Below, in pieces: positions 24,175 through 35,079 of a stretch of 64,000 bases of DNA. The notes under the pieces were generated by a model. That model saw only the letters and a program-made list of their open reading frames with translations. It was not told the origin of the DNA and ran no database searches. Both the position numbers and the translations under genes were made by a program. The stretch lies in NCBI GenBank assembly GCA_022836615.1, contig MU405379.1, forward strand, positions 1 through 64,000. Reading direction: 5' to 3'. Origin of the DNA: Annulohypoxylon bovei var. microspora (taxonomy: Eukaryota; Ascomycota; Sordariomycetes; Xylariales; Hypoxylaceae). Positions within the stretch are counted from its first letter, which is position 1; each line of letters begins with the position of its first letter.

Positions 24175-27100
24175 ATGGGAAGTTTTTTGTTCAAGTGGTA
24201 AGTACATACCTGTTATCTTGACACATTTCAATTCGCGAGTTTGGAATTCGACTATTCTTGCTGTACATCGCCGCGCATCGCCGTCGAGCTTTGCTGGTAC
24301 CTCACGCGATTACATTCTCCCTACACTCATCTCACACTCTATCATACCTATTTGATCCAATTGATATAGAGCCTAGCTGATTCATTTATTCTTTCACTGC
24401 TATAGGGAGCATCCTGCGTCCGAAGTTTACGTGACCGGCACGTTCGATGATTGGAAGAAGACAGAGAAGCTGGAGAAAGTTGACGAGCACTTCGAGAAGA
24501 CCGTGACGCTCCTAGATGCCTCTAAGAAGATATTTTACAAGGTTCGTCATAACATGTCCCCTCCGTCCCTTCTTATGCTATTTGTATTCATTATCCAACC
24601 TATCCGATCGTCCCTTTTCATCCCCTTCTCTTATTACCCCTGTGATTGCCATAACAGGTGGATCCGGAAGAGCGCTAGGTGCTCTCGTGATGAAGATAAC
24701 ATACCTTGGCTGCTAGCCTTGCGCAATGATGACCCCGATGGGAAATGCCTCCAATACTTTGCGGATAAGATAATACCGAATGTGCAACATTAGACATTCA
24801 ATTGTCGAGTTACACGTTCAATTCCCCTGTTGCGCATCACCAAGTCTTATCAGCTTCATCCCCCTCCTGATGCTACTGCTGTTACTGCTGTCGAGATGCA
24901 TGACGATACATTATTATTATGTATTGGACAGATGTACAGATGGACAGGTGGACACTGGACACAAGGAGCTCAAAGCCGTTGGACCCCGCCTTGTGTCCCA
25001 TAGATGCAAAACATAACTCCGTGAACTTCGTATGACGCAAGTCGATCACGAATGCAACGAAGCGGTGTGGGCTGGCACTCTGATAGGTCAATTGTTTTGG
25101 AGTGACATACCACCATCACAGATTCGGCCTCAGCTACCCAGCTACCCAGGTCCTTATAGGAGGGGTCTTATGGGGTTTATGGAGATTGTGGGGATACAAA
25201 CAATTCCCATCCAGTCCCATCTACCTATCTACCTATCTACCTAGGCCATTATGGTCTTCATTGTTCTCACCCTGCGGAAGTCTTGTGCCATAGTTCGGCC
25301 TACTGAGCACATTCGAACGTCACTATTCGGGGACTTGCAAGTGCATGAGCAGGCGAGCTGCATTGTGGCGTCCCAACACCGTCATGGCCCCCCCAGCTAG
25401 CCCAAGCCCAGTCTTACTGGAGTAGCCCTAACCGTCCTGACTTGCGTTTGTTTCTTAAAGGAAACCTAGTCCCTGAAAGCAGTTACCGCAAATACTCTTA
25501 GTATTTAAATAGGCTAGAGTGCTGCCCTGGGCTCCCTGAGCTGTGCTTCGGGTCATGCGGCTTCCTGCATTAGGTAGACTTGTCATTGTTCCGCAAACCC
25601 TTAACCCTTCCATCTTACGCCCACACAACGAAAACATAGCCTTATTCATCCTACTCTCTCTTTATTTGTCCTAGAATCCACCCTCTAGAATTTGGTGTCT
25701 AGAATATATCACGAGGCACGATTTTAGTCCTGTCTTACCTATTATATTTTTATACCGAGCTGATCATTTACCTTTTCCCTACAGTTTGTTGTTGACGGCA
25801 ATTGGGTTACCGACCACACTGCGCCAAAGGAAGTCGACGAAAGTGGCAACGAAAATAACGTTCTGACCCCCGATCGCATTATTGCTGAAGCTCCTGCAAC
25901 TGCCGCCATCATGAGCTCTGTCACCCCAGATTCTACTACCGCCGCTCTGGCCGCTGCTGTGCCGTTGGAGAAGAAGACGGAGACCGAGGAGTTGCCTGGA
26001 ACTTTTCCCGAGACGCCTGCCGCCGCTGAGGCTGAGAAGGGTGGCGAGTTTTCAGTGAACCCTCTACCGGCCACCGCAGGCGCTGTTAACCCCATTAAGT
26101 TGGCCCCGGGCGAGAAGGTCCCCGAGAATCTCGCAGCCGCCGCCCCTACGGACAATGTCAAGCTGGACCCCGAGTCTTACGAGAAGAGTGACACGCTTCC
26201 AGGTAAGCCTCTTCCTCCACCTATTCTTTTGTATTAAGTATAAGCGCTCACTTATCCATTTATTAGGTGGTGTCCCTGTCATTTTGTCTTCTGCGGCACC
26301 CGAATCTACGACTGCTGCACTAGCGGCTGGCGCGCCTATCGAGACCAAGGTTCCTGAGGTAGTCAAAGAAAGCCAGGAGAAGGCACATGTTGAGCCTGAG
26401 GCTAGCGCCGTCCCCGAGGAGGTGAAGGACAAAGCTGCCGTCGAAGACGAGCTTCTAGACAAGGTGAAGGAGGCGCCCTCTACTTCCGAAGGCACCGCTG
26501 GCGAGGGTACTGAGAAGACTGAGAAAGTCGTTACTCCTGGCGAAGCAGTTGCCTCTGTTGCTGCCGCAGCTACCGCCGTTGGTGGTGCCGCAGTTGCGGG
26601 TGCCGTCGCTGCTAAGGATGTTGCCATCGAAAAGGCTACGGGTGCCGCTACAACTGTACAAACATCCGTCGTTGAAGCTGCCGCTAACTTGCCCGAGCCG
26701 ATCAAGGAGCAACTTCCCGAGTCGGTCCAAAACGCAATTGCCGGTACGGCTAAAGAGGAGACCCGCGAGGAAGTTTCGCCCGAAGTGCCCGCTGAGGTTA
26801 AGGAATCCATCGTCGAAGCAGGAAAGGCCCCAGAGGCTGCGGCAAACACGGAGGCTGTCGAAGATAAGAAGGCTGTTGAAGCCGAACTCCTGAAGGAGGT
26901 TAAACCTGTGGCCGCCGAGGAGCAGCCGAAGAGCGAGCCCGTAGAGTCGAAAGAAGCTACTGGCGAATCTTCTGAGATCCAGATACCTGCAGCCGCAGAG
27001 TCGACCGTAATTAACGGGGCTAACGGGGCTAACGGCACCAACGGCACTCAAGAATCAGTTAAGCCTGTCGAAGTTAAGCCCACTGAGACGACCGAGCCGA

Positions 27101-27237
27101 GCACCCCGGCCAAGCCAGCCGAGACTGCTACCTCGAGCAGCGCTAAGGCTACCGATAGCCCTGCGTCGACAGAGAAGAAGAAGAACCGATTCAGTACCAT
27201 TTTCGGCAAGGTGAAAAGCAAGCTTTCTAGCAAATAA
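24175..27237 (+). CDS. CBM48 (AMPK-type glycogen-binding) protein, Crp1/Mdg1-like
   Basis: Four exons: 24175-24197, 24406-24541, 25785-26202 and 26267-27237, encoding 515 residues. The CBM48/AMPK-beta-like carbohydrate-binding module occupies about residues 5-75: FKWEHPASEVYVTGTFDDW, then KKIFYKFVVDGNWVTDHTAP, with the tryptophans expected for glycan contact. The rest is a long Ala/Glu/Lys/Pro-rich, probably disordered tail ending in a basic patch (KKKNRFSTIFGKVKSKLSSK). The module followed by a disordered tail resembles yeast Crp1 and Mdg1, linked to cruciform DNA binding and pheromone signalling; function here is unproven. Intron 2 is 1243 bases, about ten times the other introns, with a GTTCGT donor. 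The module's two halves only read through if it is removed. The tail repeats a motif, STTAALAA, in both exon 3 and exon 4. Confidence 0.88.
24542..25784 (+). other. Unusually long intron inside the CBM48 module
   Basis: Runs from GTTCGT to CCCTACAG and separates KKIFYK from FVVDGNWVTD, which are contiguous in the family. No transposon ends, RNA gene or nested gene were recognised in it. Short open frames inside do not resemble proteins. Confidence 0.75.
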
Positions 27238-28537
27238 GTTGATTGCTTGATCCTTACTTTGGGTACTTCTTTCGGTACTATTTTCGCTCTTCTTTTATTT
27301 TCTGGAGCTCATGATTCCCCCTCTTGCGTCGACTCACCGTGATAGGTGCTGGCAGGGTAGTGTTCACTGTTAGGCATCTTGTTGTACATAATTTCCGTTT
27401 ACTCGGCATTCCTCGACCGCCAGCCCGCCAATAATATGTTGCCGTCGGTTTGCAAAAATAAAAACCCGATGCTGTTTTGGACGGTAAATGCTGGGTGGTT
27501 GACGTTGCTTTACGGTTTAGTTGTTTTTCTCACTTGCGATTCTTGCACGTCCTTACGAACGTTTGAACGTGGGAGGATACGTCTACGTCACCTTACCTTG
27601 TTTCATGATTGATGCCTCTTATCTGACATTTCGGACTATATCATGGTCGTCTGAGGAGAGTGAAATAACCCCAGGATTACGAAGTGGACTAGGGGAGGTT
27701 CGTGATTAATGATGAACTGGCAGCAATGTCTAGCCAGAGTTTAGGCATGGTGCGTCCGTTGGAAACCTAGCATCCCTCGGTGTAATAATGTGGAAAATGC
27801 GGAAAAGCAGCTTAATAGATGAATGTTCCTGGTGCTCCTTTTTTTATGTGTACTTGAGGTTATAAAGACTTATGTGTTGCTTTGATATATTAAGCCAATT
27901 GCTCGACATAATTAGTAGTTGATTGTTCAGCATTACAACAGCTAGTTATTATACATTGTTTAATCGATGTGCCGATTACATCGAGTTCTAACGTACAATC
28001 TGACTCATGATACCTGTTGGGGGAAAAGGAGCATATAAATTGGAAACACAATCCATTAATCCATATCCTCCAGTGTGCCTACTTCGTAAATACAAGTGCA
28101 TTAAATTAGGTAGGTACCAGGTAGGTACCTGCCCGGGTTGTCTACCTCCTATGTAATAAGTCGTATCCATAAAAGTGGACCCAATACTCCCAACCGGCAG
28201 CAGTTGTCGACGCGGTAGTTCCACGTTAAAGTGACATCAAATCATCACCTAGCTTTTCGCCCCGCCGTGTGACTCTTCCGTCTCTTCCTCTTTTCAAACC
28301 TCCGGGGTCCGTCCATACTGGACCCCTCGAATTGCAAGCCGACTACCAATCGAATCATTCATCATTGACGAGCGAATCTTTGTGTTCTTGCTAATAGATC
28401 AATTATCTATTGTATCTTACTGATACTGGCGGAGTAACTAAAGGCTTTATGACGTCGTCAGACGTTGGCCTTCAGCTTCGTCTGTTGTCATCCGACTCAT
28501 CGACCAACCGCGGCTGGCCTTAATAGTCATTATCACC
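27238..28537. other. Intergenic region (1.3 kb)
   Basis: 3' end of the CBM48 gene and promoter of the RING gene. A TAGGTACC-rich cluster lies at about 28107-28135. No gene was seen. Confidence 0.5.
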
Positions 28538-30615
28538 ATGAGCTCTGGCTCGACGAACTTGGGAGGAAAATCCCTATCATCTTCAGCATCTCACATAACA
28601 AACTCACAACCCATTTCCGTCCCTACACCCAACTTCGAATCTAATTCTCGCCGTTCCGGTCTGTCGAGTCCGTCGTTCCCGAATTCAGCTCCGAGAAAGG
28701 GACAAGGGTCGAGGAAGCAGCACCGGAATCAAAGAAGACCACTGAGAGACGTTGGAAACCCGGATGGGGATGACGCCATGGCTGAGCTCGTAAGCTGACC
28801 CTAGTTTTCAAGTACATACCTAGGTAGGTAGACCAAAGAAATATCTCACTAAACTATTGAGATAGAGCGCTCTACGAAACGCCTCAAGCCGTCGAGGGCA
28901 AACCTCCATTACACATCTTCTAGACTTCTCCACTCCAATGCGCCAATACCATGATTCCCACCACCCTAGATCGAGTCGCAGACATCCTACTTGGGGACCT
29001 GGTTCCGGCTACCATTCTGTTGATAAGGCGCGGTACGTTTTACTCCACATGTCGAGTCATTGTCGGCTCATGCTAATCAACACTCAGGTTCGTCCATGCC
29101 AACTATCGCTTCGTAGTTTCGCCAACCGGGAACTACACTCTACAAGCTGCGGACGCCGATAAGTATTTGGAGTGGTCCGACGTACTTCAGATCATTGCTT
29201 CGACCGTATCGCAATCTACCTCATGTCCTATATGTCTCGAGAATCCCGCAGCGCCTCGTATGGCGCGCTGTGGCCACATATTCTGCTTACCGTGTCTATT
29301 GCGATTCATGAACTCGACGAACGACGATGAACCGAACCCGCGAAAGGAGGCGCGATGGAAGAAATGTCCTATATGTGAAGACTCCTTCCGACTTTCCGAA
29401 GTCAAGCCAGTACGTTTCTATGCTGGAGAAGAGAACCCCTTGCCAAGACCGGGAGAAGACGTCGTATTGAGGTTGATGGTTCGAGATGCGGGCTCTACTT
29501 TAGCCCTACCAAATGAAGGAGGGCCGGATATCGTTAATTTGGGCGAGGATGTGCCATGGCACTTTGCGGCAAGCGTCTTGGATTATGCTAGAATCATGAA
29601 AGGGACCAACGAGTACGTGGCAGAACAATACGACAAGGAGATAAACCACTTGCGGCGACAGGCGCGGGAAGATGAACAAAAGTTTGGAGCAGAGGAAGGG
29701 AATTGGACACAACGAGCTATCAGAGCTATCAGCACCGTCAAGGACAATATCCAGGGCTACCAGGGTGAAGGGGAGCCAATGCCGCCAACCAGCGCCATGA
29801 AGGCGAAGCAGCCGGCCAGACAGCAGTTTCACTTCTACTCGGCACCCCCGCACCTCTATCTATCGCCGCTCGACATCCGCATTTTAAAGACCAAGTTTAG
29901 CGATTTCTCCAACTTCCCGTCGACGTTGCTTCCACGTGTTGAGCATATTTCCACTGGCCACGTCGTGGACGATGCGCTGAGGAAGCGGGCCAAGTACCTG
30001 GGGCATCTTCCTCATGGCTGCGTTGTGAGCTTCCTAGAGTGTGACTGGACGGACATAGTTCCACCAGATATCCTAGACACATTTTCGAGCGATTTAGAGC
30101 GCCGGCGTAAGTTACACCGAGACAAAGCAGCACAGGAAGAACGTGAAAGGTTGCAGGCGGAACGTTTAGAAGCCTCGGCTATCGGCCGTAGCGCCAGGCG
30201 ACATTTCGACCAGGCCAACGGAGATAAGTTTGAGCCTACACCTACTATGAATTCAGAGGACTTCCAGCCTCTCGGTGCTGTTGAGGGCACGACCCCACCG
30301 AATCCTCGGCCGGGGTTCAGCCAGCTTGCGGATATGTCGACAAGTCCATCAACTTCAACAACGGTCTGGGGAACACGGGTTATCCCTACCTCTCCCGAGT
30401 TGGCACCCGTCCTAGATGACGAGGTCAATGACGGGTGGCTTAAAGACGACGAGTTCCTCGGCGCTGCTGATTTGGCAATGCAGATGGAGGCTCTTAGTAT
30501 GGACGGCGGCGGTGCTGGGCCTAGCAATGCGTCCGGAACTGCTAGCGGGAAGAAGAAGAAGAAGCAGAAGCAGAAGATTACTCTGATGAGCACTGGTGGC
30601 CGTCGTGGCGGTTGA
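28538..30615 (+). CDS. MAG2: RING-finger E3 ubiquitin ligase, RNF10/Mag2 family
   Basis: Three exons: 28538-28789, 28866-29032 and 29088-30615, encoding 648 residues. The N-terminal 120 residues are Ser/Arg-rich. The conserved block YHSVDKAR-FVHANYRFVVSPTGNY is created by splicing exon 2 to exon 3. A C3HC4 RING lies at about 184-236 (CPICLENPAAPRMARCGHIF, then CLPCLLRF and CPIC). The middle region (FHFYSAPPHLYLSPLDIRIL) is also typical of the family. Long charged helices (EERERLQAERLEAS) and a basic C-terminus (GKKKKKQKQKITLMSTGGRR) follow. RNF10 and yeast Mag2 ubiquitylate uS3 on stalled small ribosomal subunits; conservation of that role here is an inference. Introns are 76 and 55 bases; the second has a TGCTAAT branch-like site. 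Confidence 0.93.
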
Positions 30616-31219
30616 GACCTAGTTATTCGGGTTAATCAATGAAAGTCTTCTTTCTTGATTGCTCTGTAACCGGGTCAGAAATCAGTGGGATATTCGTGCG
30701 TGTAGCGCTGTTTTCGACAAAGCTAATGCTATATTCTACATGAACTCGCACTTACTGCCTTGCTTCTAAAGTCAAGGGGCGATGGTGAAGTGATGTCGAC
30801 TGTAACGGGATAACATGGGAGGAGTTCGTGTGACTTTACTCGATGCTTTACACAATATAACTTCTCCAGAAGAAATATACCAGCAAATTATGAACGTGTT
30901 CTAAGATTTGACATATACATACTATTTCCCTAGTATTTTGATCTTTAATGTTAAAACATAAGAGCATACTAATAGGGGTTGAGTTTAGTTACAGGCTTAT
31001 CTTTCTTATCTCGAATTGAAGGAACCCCGCTATCGTAAACTGATACCATCTCGAGCCTGGATACTTCCAGTATACATATTAATACTAGGTAGTTATAAGC
31101 GTTCATTTATGTACAATATATTGGCTAAATAATTCGTGTATATATATCTACCTCTTACCTCTTAGACAACCACCTCTCAACTCTCAACTCACAAACCTCA
31201 ACCTCGTGTGAACTTGACT
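30616..31219. other. Intergenic region
   Basis: AT-rich 3' region of the RING gene and short promoter of the dihydroorotate dehydrogenase gene; the last 70 bases are CT/CA-rich, like an mRNA leader. Nothing else was seen. Confidence 0.5.
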
Positions 31220-32287
31220 ATGGCACTACCACCACCGCCACTCAACATCAACCCGCCCCTGCTCAACTCGGCTAACCCATGGGCGACCACGTTAGAGGAC
31301 CTCACGGCCTTATTCGAATGCCCGTCCACCGGCGCCGTCACCACACGGACGGCGCTGCTGGCCGGCTTCCCGCACGACCCGGAGGAACACCAGTACTCGT
31401 TCTTCGACCCTCAGTCAAACGTGCCCGCGGGACGGGTGTCGACGCCGGGGGAGGACGGGAGCGCGGGCGCGAGTGCGAGCCTGAATAATATGGGGTATAG
31501 CCCCATACCGCTGGACGGCTATCTCGGGTTTATCGAGGCGATAGCGAAGGAGAAGGGGAAGGGCAAGGTCAAGTGGTTCATAGTCTCGGTCACGGGCCCC
31601 CCGGAGGACGTCGCGGCGTGCTATTCCCGGATCGCGGAGGCGCAGGGCAGGATTGGCGCGCAGGTCCCGCTCGCGATGGAGGTTAATCTTAGCTGTCCCA
31701 ACATCCCCGGCGCGCCGCCCCCGGCGTACGAGGGCGAGGCGCTGGGCACGTATCTGGATGCCGTGGCTAGCGCCGCTGCTGCTATTGCTGTGGAACAGGG
31801 GGCGGAGAACGGAGCGATGAGAATCCCCTGGGGCATCAAGACCCCGCCGTACACCCACGCGGGCCAGTTCGCCATGCTGGCCGCCGCGCTCCGGGCCGCC
31901 GCCGCCAGAGCCGGGGGCACCTGCCCCGTTAGCTTTGTCACGGCGACGAATACCCTCGGCTCGTGTCTGGTGCTTGACGCTACTCTATCCCTAGACGAAG
32001 GCGCGAAGCCGAAGCCGCGGCTGGCCGGCTCGGGCGTCGGCGGCATGGCGGGCTCGCCGCTGCACCCCCTCGCGCTGGGCAACGTGGCGGCGCTAAGGCG
32101 GCTGCTGGACGGCGCGCCGGAGACCGCGCACGTGCTGCTAATCGGGGTTGGAGGCGTGGGGGATACCGACGGGTATAGGCGGATGAGGGGTGTTGGGGCG
32201 GTGGCGGTGGGCGTGGGGACGGCGCTGGGGAGGAGGGGGGTGCGTGTTTTTGGGGAGATCGAGGGGGGGCTGGGTGGGAGATGGTGA
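31220..32287 (+). CDS. URA1: Dihydroorotate dehydrogenase, class 1A (fumarate type)
   Basis: Single-exon gene of 355 residues starting at the first ATG (MALPPPPLNI). It oxidises dihydroorotate to orotate in pyrimidine synthesis; class 1A enzymes are soluble and use fumarate. Visible features are the substrate loop VNLSCPNIPG, whose Cys (about residue 157) corresponds to the class 1A catalytic base, the lysine segment GIKTPPYTHAGQF, the Asn-containing TATNTLGSCLVLD strand, and two glycine-rich FMN-phosphate motifs (GSGVGGMAGSPLHPLALGNV and VLLIGVGGVGDTDGY). There is no mitochondrial presequence or membrane anchor, unlike class 2 enzymes. It is about 40 residues longer than the 311-314-residue bacterial and yeast enzymes. 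The coding region is strikingly GC-rich compared with its flanks, producing long chance frames on the opposite strand. Filamentous ascomycetes normally also have a class 2 enzyme, so this may be accessory or adapted to low oxygen. Confidence 0.92.
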   Translation: MALPPPPLNINPPLLNSANPWATTLEDLTALFECPSTGAVTTRTALLAGFPHDPEEHQYSFFDPQSNVPAGRVSTPGEDGSAGASASLNNMGYSPIPLDGYLGFIEAIAKEKGKGKVKWFIVSVTGPPEDVAACYSRIAEAQGRIGAQVPLAMEVNLSCPNIPGAPPPAYEGEALGTYLDAVASAAAAIAVEQGAENGAMRIPWGIKTPPYTHAGQFAMLAAALRAAAARAGGTCPVSFVTATNTLGSCLVLDATLSLDEGAKPKPRLAGSGVGGMAGSPLHPLALGNVAALRRLLDGAPETAHVLLIGVGGVGDTDGYRRMRGVGAVAVGVGTALGRRGVRVFGEIEGGLGGRW

Positions 32288-32629
32288 ATGTGTGGTTTGT
32301 GCTAAGGGTTGGGTTGTTCACCACAATGGGATTATTGGCTTGGCTATGATTTAAGGTGAAATTAGATATGATAGCTTCATCACGTATCTTCTAGTAAGGC
32401 CGAATTTTGGTGGATTGTGGAAATATACCCCCTAGGCATACCCCTATATATCGTCAAGGAAGACAGGATGTATCACAATGCATCAATATATAACCATTAA
32501 AACGTGGCACTGTAGTGTAATTATTAAGATTCTGAGTTATATACCCGATAACCCCCAGCTAATCATGCGCAAACTACTGGTAGTCTAGAAACCCCCTTAC
32601 TCCTTGTTCCCCCCCACATAGACCGAAGC
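32288..32629. other. Convergent 3' intergenic region
   Basis: Lies between convergent stop codons; AT-rich 3' sequence only. Confidence 0.5.
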
Positions 32630-33286
32630 CTATAGGAAGACAACCATGATACCAGCAACACCCGCGAGCACACCTCCGACGGCAGCGATCCGTTCCTGAG
32701 CGTCGTTTCCGCTCTCGGTAGCCGCTGCGTTGGTGGAGCTAACGTCGACGGATTTTATGACCACGTCGGTGGATGTCGTGGCCGCCGCGACCGATGTGGG
32801 AGTGGTGCTCCGGCTCATGGTGAGGTTTCCGGAGGTGGTGGCGTAGAGGCTGGCGTTCTGGCTGTTTTTTTTTTTAATGTTAGCAGTGAGAAACTCTCTT
32901 TCCAAGCCAAATATCAGGGGTAACATCTGACTTACCAGTAGAGATCCTTCTGTTGTTGGTAGCTCGATTTTCGGGAGTCATTGGGGCAGTTGTCGAAGCA
33001 TCTATGACAGTAGGATTAGCTCTGCGTAAATAGGTTATATGAAACTGGTATAGGGGATTCCGTACGTGACGATCGCGACATACTTGTCACAGAGACACAT
33101 ATAGTCTGTTGTACCACAGAGGGTCACGTAGCTCTCAGTAGTATCGAGACAGGTGTCAAGGATATTTTGGGCGGGGCAGGCTGTCGTCGTCGTGGCCGCT
33201 GTAGTGCTAGTTGTTGTCGTTGTCTGAGCATCTACCAAGGCGACAGTGGCCAGAAATGCAACTCCTCGAAATATGATAGACTTCAT
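32630..33286 (-). CDS. CFEM-like GPI-anchored secreted protein
   Basis: Three exons: 33286-33066, 33001-32936 and 32861-32630, encoding 172 residues. A signal peptide (about 1-20, MKSIIFRGVAFLATVALVDA) is followed by a Thr-rich stretch. An eight-cysteine domain has Cys at 37, 46, 57, 64, 66, 75, 79 and 96. The CxC, x8, C, x3, C, x16, C spacing closely follows the CFEM pattern, although the first interval (8 residues rather than about 3) is wider. The C-terminal half is Ser/Thr-rich and ends in a hydrophobic segment (RIAAVGGVLAGVAGIMVVFL) preceded by small residues, as for GPI attachment. CFEM proteins act in heme or iron uptake, adhesion and pathogenesis; function here is unproven. The full cysteine set only appears after joining exons 1 and 2. 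The intron before exon 3 ends in a run of A before CAG. Confidence 0.82.
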
Positions 33287-34188
33287 GGTGTCTGAGATGT
33301 GTGTTGCATATGATATGAAAATGAGGCTGTATTGGCTTGCCTATCTGATGGGAAGAATGAAAGAGCAAGTGTTTTACTAAGACAGACCATATGGGTATAT
33401 GATTAAGGGAAAAGGATAAAGGCCTAACCTATGGTAGAAGTACTCGAATAACTCGAAAAGGAGGCGAAAGCCTCTAACGTTGACGCGTATAAGAGACGAT
33501 AGTTCATTAATGCATGGTCTTCTATCGGTGGCTTAAAGGATCTTTATGAGAGGGGCTCACAATCCTGTGAATGTTTAGCTATGTCCTAACGGGCTACCAC
33601 ATTAGGAGTTTTAGAGTTCTTGTGACGATGTGACAGCGGTAGGTAAATGTAAGCATAACTTCACGGAGGCACTAAAGTTCGGACGGGCAGAGCAGGGTGG
33701 TAACGAGTATAGAACCATTTTGCCACCTATCGTTGACCAGGTGAATTAAGCAGATGGCTTCACATGCGAAACTGTTGTTTCGTCCGAACGATAGGATTGT
33801 CGAACCAAAGATATCGAGCTTCACCACCCCCATTTGCGTTTACACTGTGCATAAAATGAGTGGTTACCGGACGCATACCTATTTGACAGGGCGCCAAAAA
33901 GGTAGTTGTGAGCGGAACTGCAGGCGGATTGATGAAAAGGGGTATCTTAATATTGAAGACACCCAACCAACGCCTCTTGCTATCCTCGGTCAACTATACG
34001 CAACTGGCATATTAGTAGAGTTCAACAGAGATAGGATGGCAGAATCCAATATGCTACATTGTTACTGACCTTCAAGCACAACAAGGTTTCCAACGCCTAG
34101 CCATAACCTTACCACCACAACCACTGCCACCGACGACCGAACTATACACTGTACACTAAAAAAACACGCCTTTAGCGCCACGAGAGAC
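33287..34188. other. Intergenic region (0.9 kb)
   Basis: Promoter of the CFEM-like gene and 3' region of the proton channel gene. A 104-codon open frame on the plus strand (33754-34068) has an ATG but no family resemblance and is not called. Confidence 0.45.
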
Positions 34189-35079
34189 CTATCTTCGCGC
34201 GACCTGCGCCTCCAGAGCCGCGTTACGAGATTCCAATTCCTCGACGCGCTTGCGCAAGTCTTCCATCTCCTCGGACGCCTCGACGGAGAACTCGTCGACG
34301 ATCTTGACGAAGCGCCACAGACGTAATATGACGATCAGCGAGGCGATCTCCTCCGCCGTGTTGTTCTCGATCAGATCGACGGCGAGCCCAGCTACAACCA
34401 CGAAGGCGTCGAACCGGTGGAACCAGCTCCGGAAGTACCTGTCATAGAACATGTATGTAAGTACGTAAGTGAGTAGGCGCGGTTAGGCAGACACCTATGT
34501 ATGTATGCGAAGGGTCCGGCCGAAAAGACCTTGGTGACGCGTCGGCCCGAACTAGATATGTATATAACTTACCCCCAGCCGTTGGCGAACAAGGAAAGGG
34601 CCAGCTCGGCGAGGAAGACGAAGCTCATAACCAGCGAGAAGATAGCCAGAGCGCTCCTCGTCGGGGCCACCCATTCGTCGTTTTCGATGCCTATCTCGCA
34701 CGTGATTAGGGCGATGAAGATATCGCTCAAGATGCCCGCGACGTCAAGGATGATGAGGACCAGTAAGATCCAGTGCCTCGTGCGGGAGTTGGTGAAGCGG
34801 GATATCGCCGTCTGGGCTCGGTGGTAGCCGGACTTCCAGCTCTCCACGAATGCTTGCTGCTCGTCCTCGTAGCGAGAGTTGCTGGCATCTTGACCTGTTG
34901 AACATGTTGGCTTATGAGAGTGACTTTTTAATAAATTATAGTACGACGAATCCGAATTTAATATTCTTATCGTTCTTGTGAAATTTGATACTAGGCTTGT
35001 ATAGACCAAGCCTCTTACATCATCATCGCCATTCTCGAAAAGGGGCGTACTCACCGAGCAAGGGGGTGTCACTACTCAT
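34189..35079 (-). CDS. Voltage-gated proton channel, Hv1 type
   Basis: Three exons: 35079-35055, 34894-34573 and 34438-34189, encoding 198 residues. This is a stand-alone voltage sensor with four membrane segments and no pore domain. S1 (about 49-73) holds Asp59 in LVLIILDVAGIL, at the position of the selectivity-filter Asp of animal Hv1. S2 has Glu105 (FVFLAELALSLFANGWG) and S3 has Asp126 and Asp137 (HRFDAFVVVAGLAVDLI). S4 (about 148-166) reads SLIVILRLWRFVKIVDEF, with gating charges Arg155, Arg158 and Lys161, the third being Lys instead of the Arg of animal channels. A coiled coil (170-198, EEMEDLRKRVEELESRNAAL) would dimerise it. Such channels extrude protons on depolarisation. An in-frame upstream ATG at 35097 would add MKRLRN. 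Introns are 160 and 134 bases. Confidence 0.9.

Noticed and set aside
24542..24793. Read-through frame extending the CBM48 exon 2
   Set aside because: Loses the conserved second half of the module; treated as intron sequence.
26064..27047. 327-codon minus-strand frame opposite the CBM48 protein tail
   Set aside because: Mirror of the repetitive Ala/Glu-rich coding sequence on the plus strand, which is supported by splicing and the CBM48 module.
31415..32324. Long open frames on the minus strand opposite the dihydroorotate dehydrogenase
   Set aside because: They are Arg/Ala/Pro-rich, overlap one another and follow from the high GC of the real gene; no family resemblance.
33754..34068. 104-codon plus-strand frame with an ATG
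   Set aside because: No family resemblance, signal peptide or splice support; a small lineage-specific gene cannot be excluded but is not supported.
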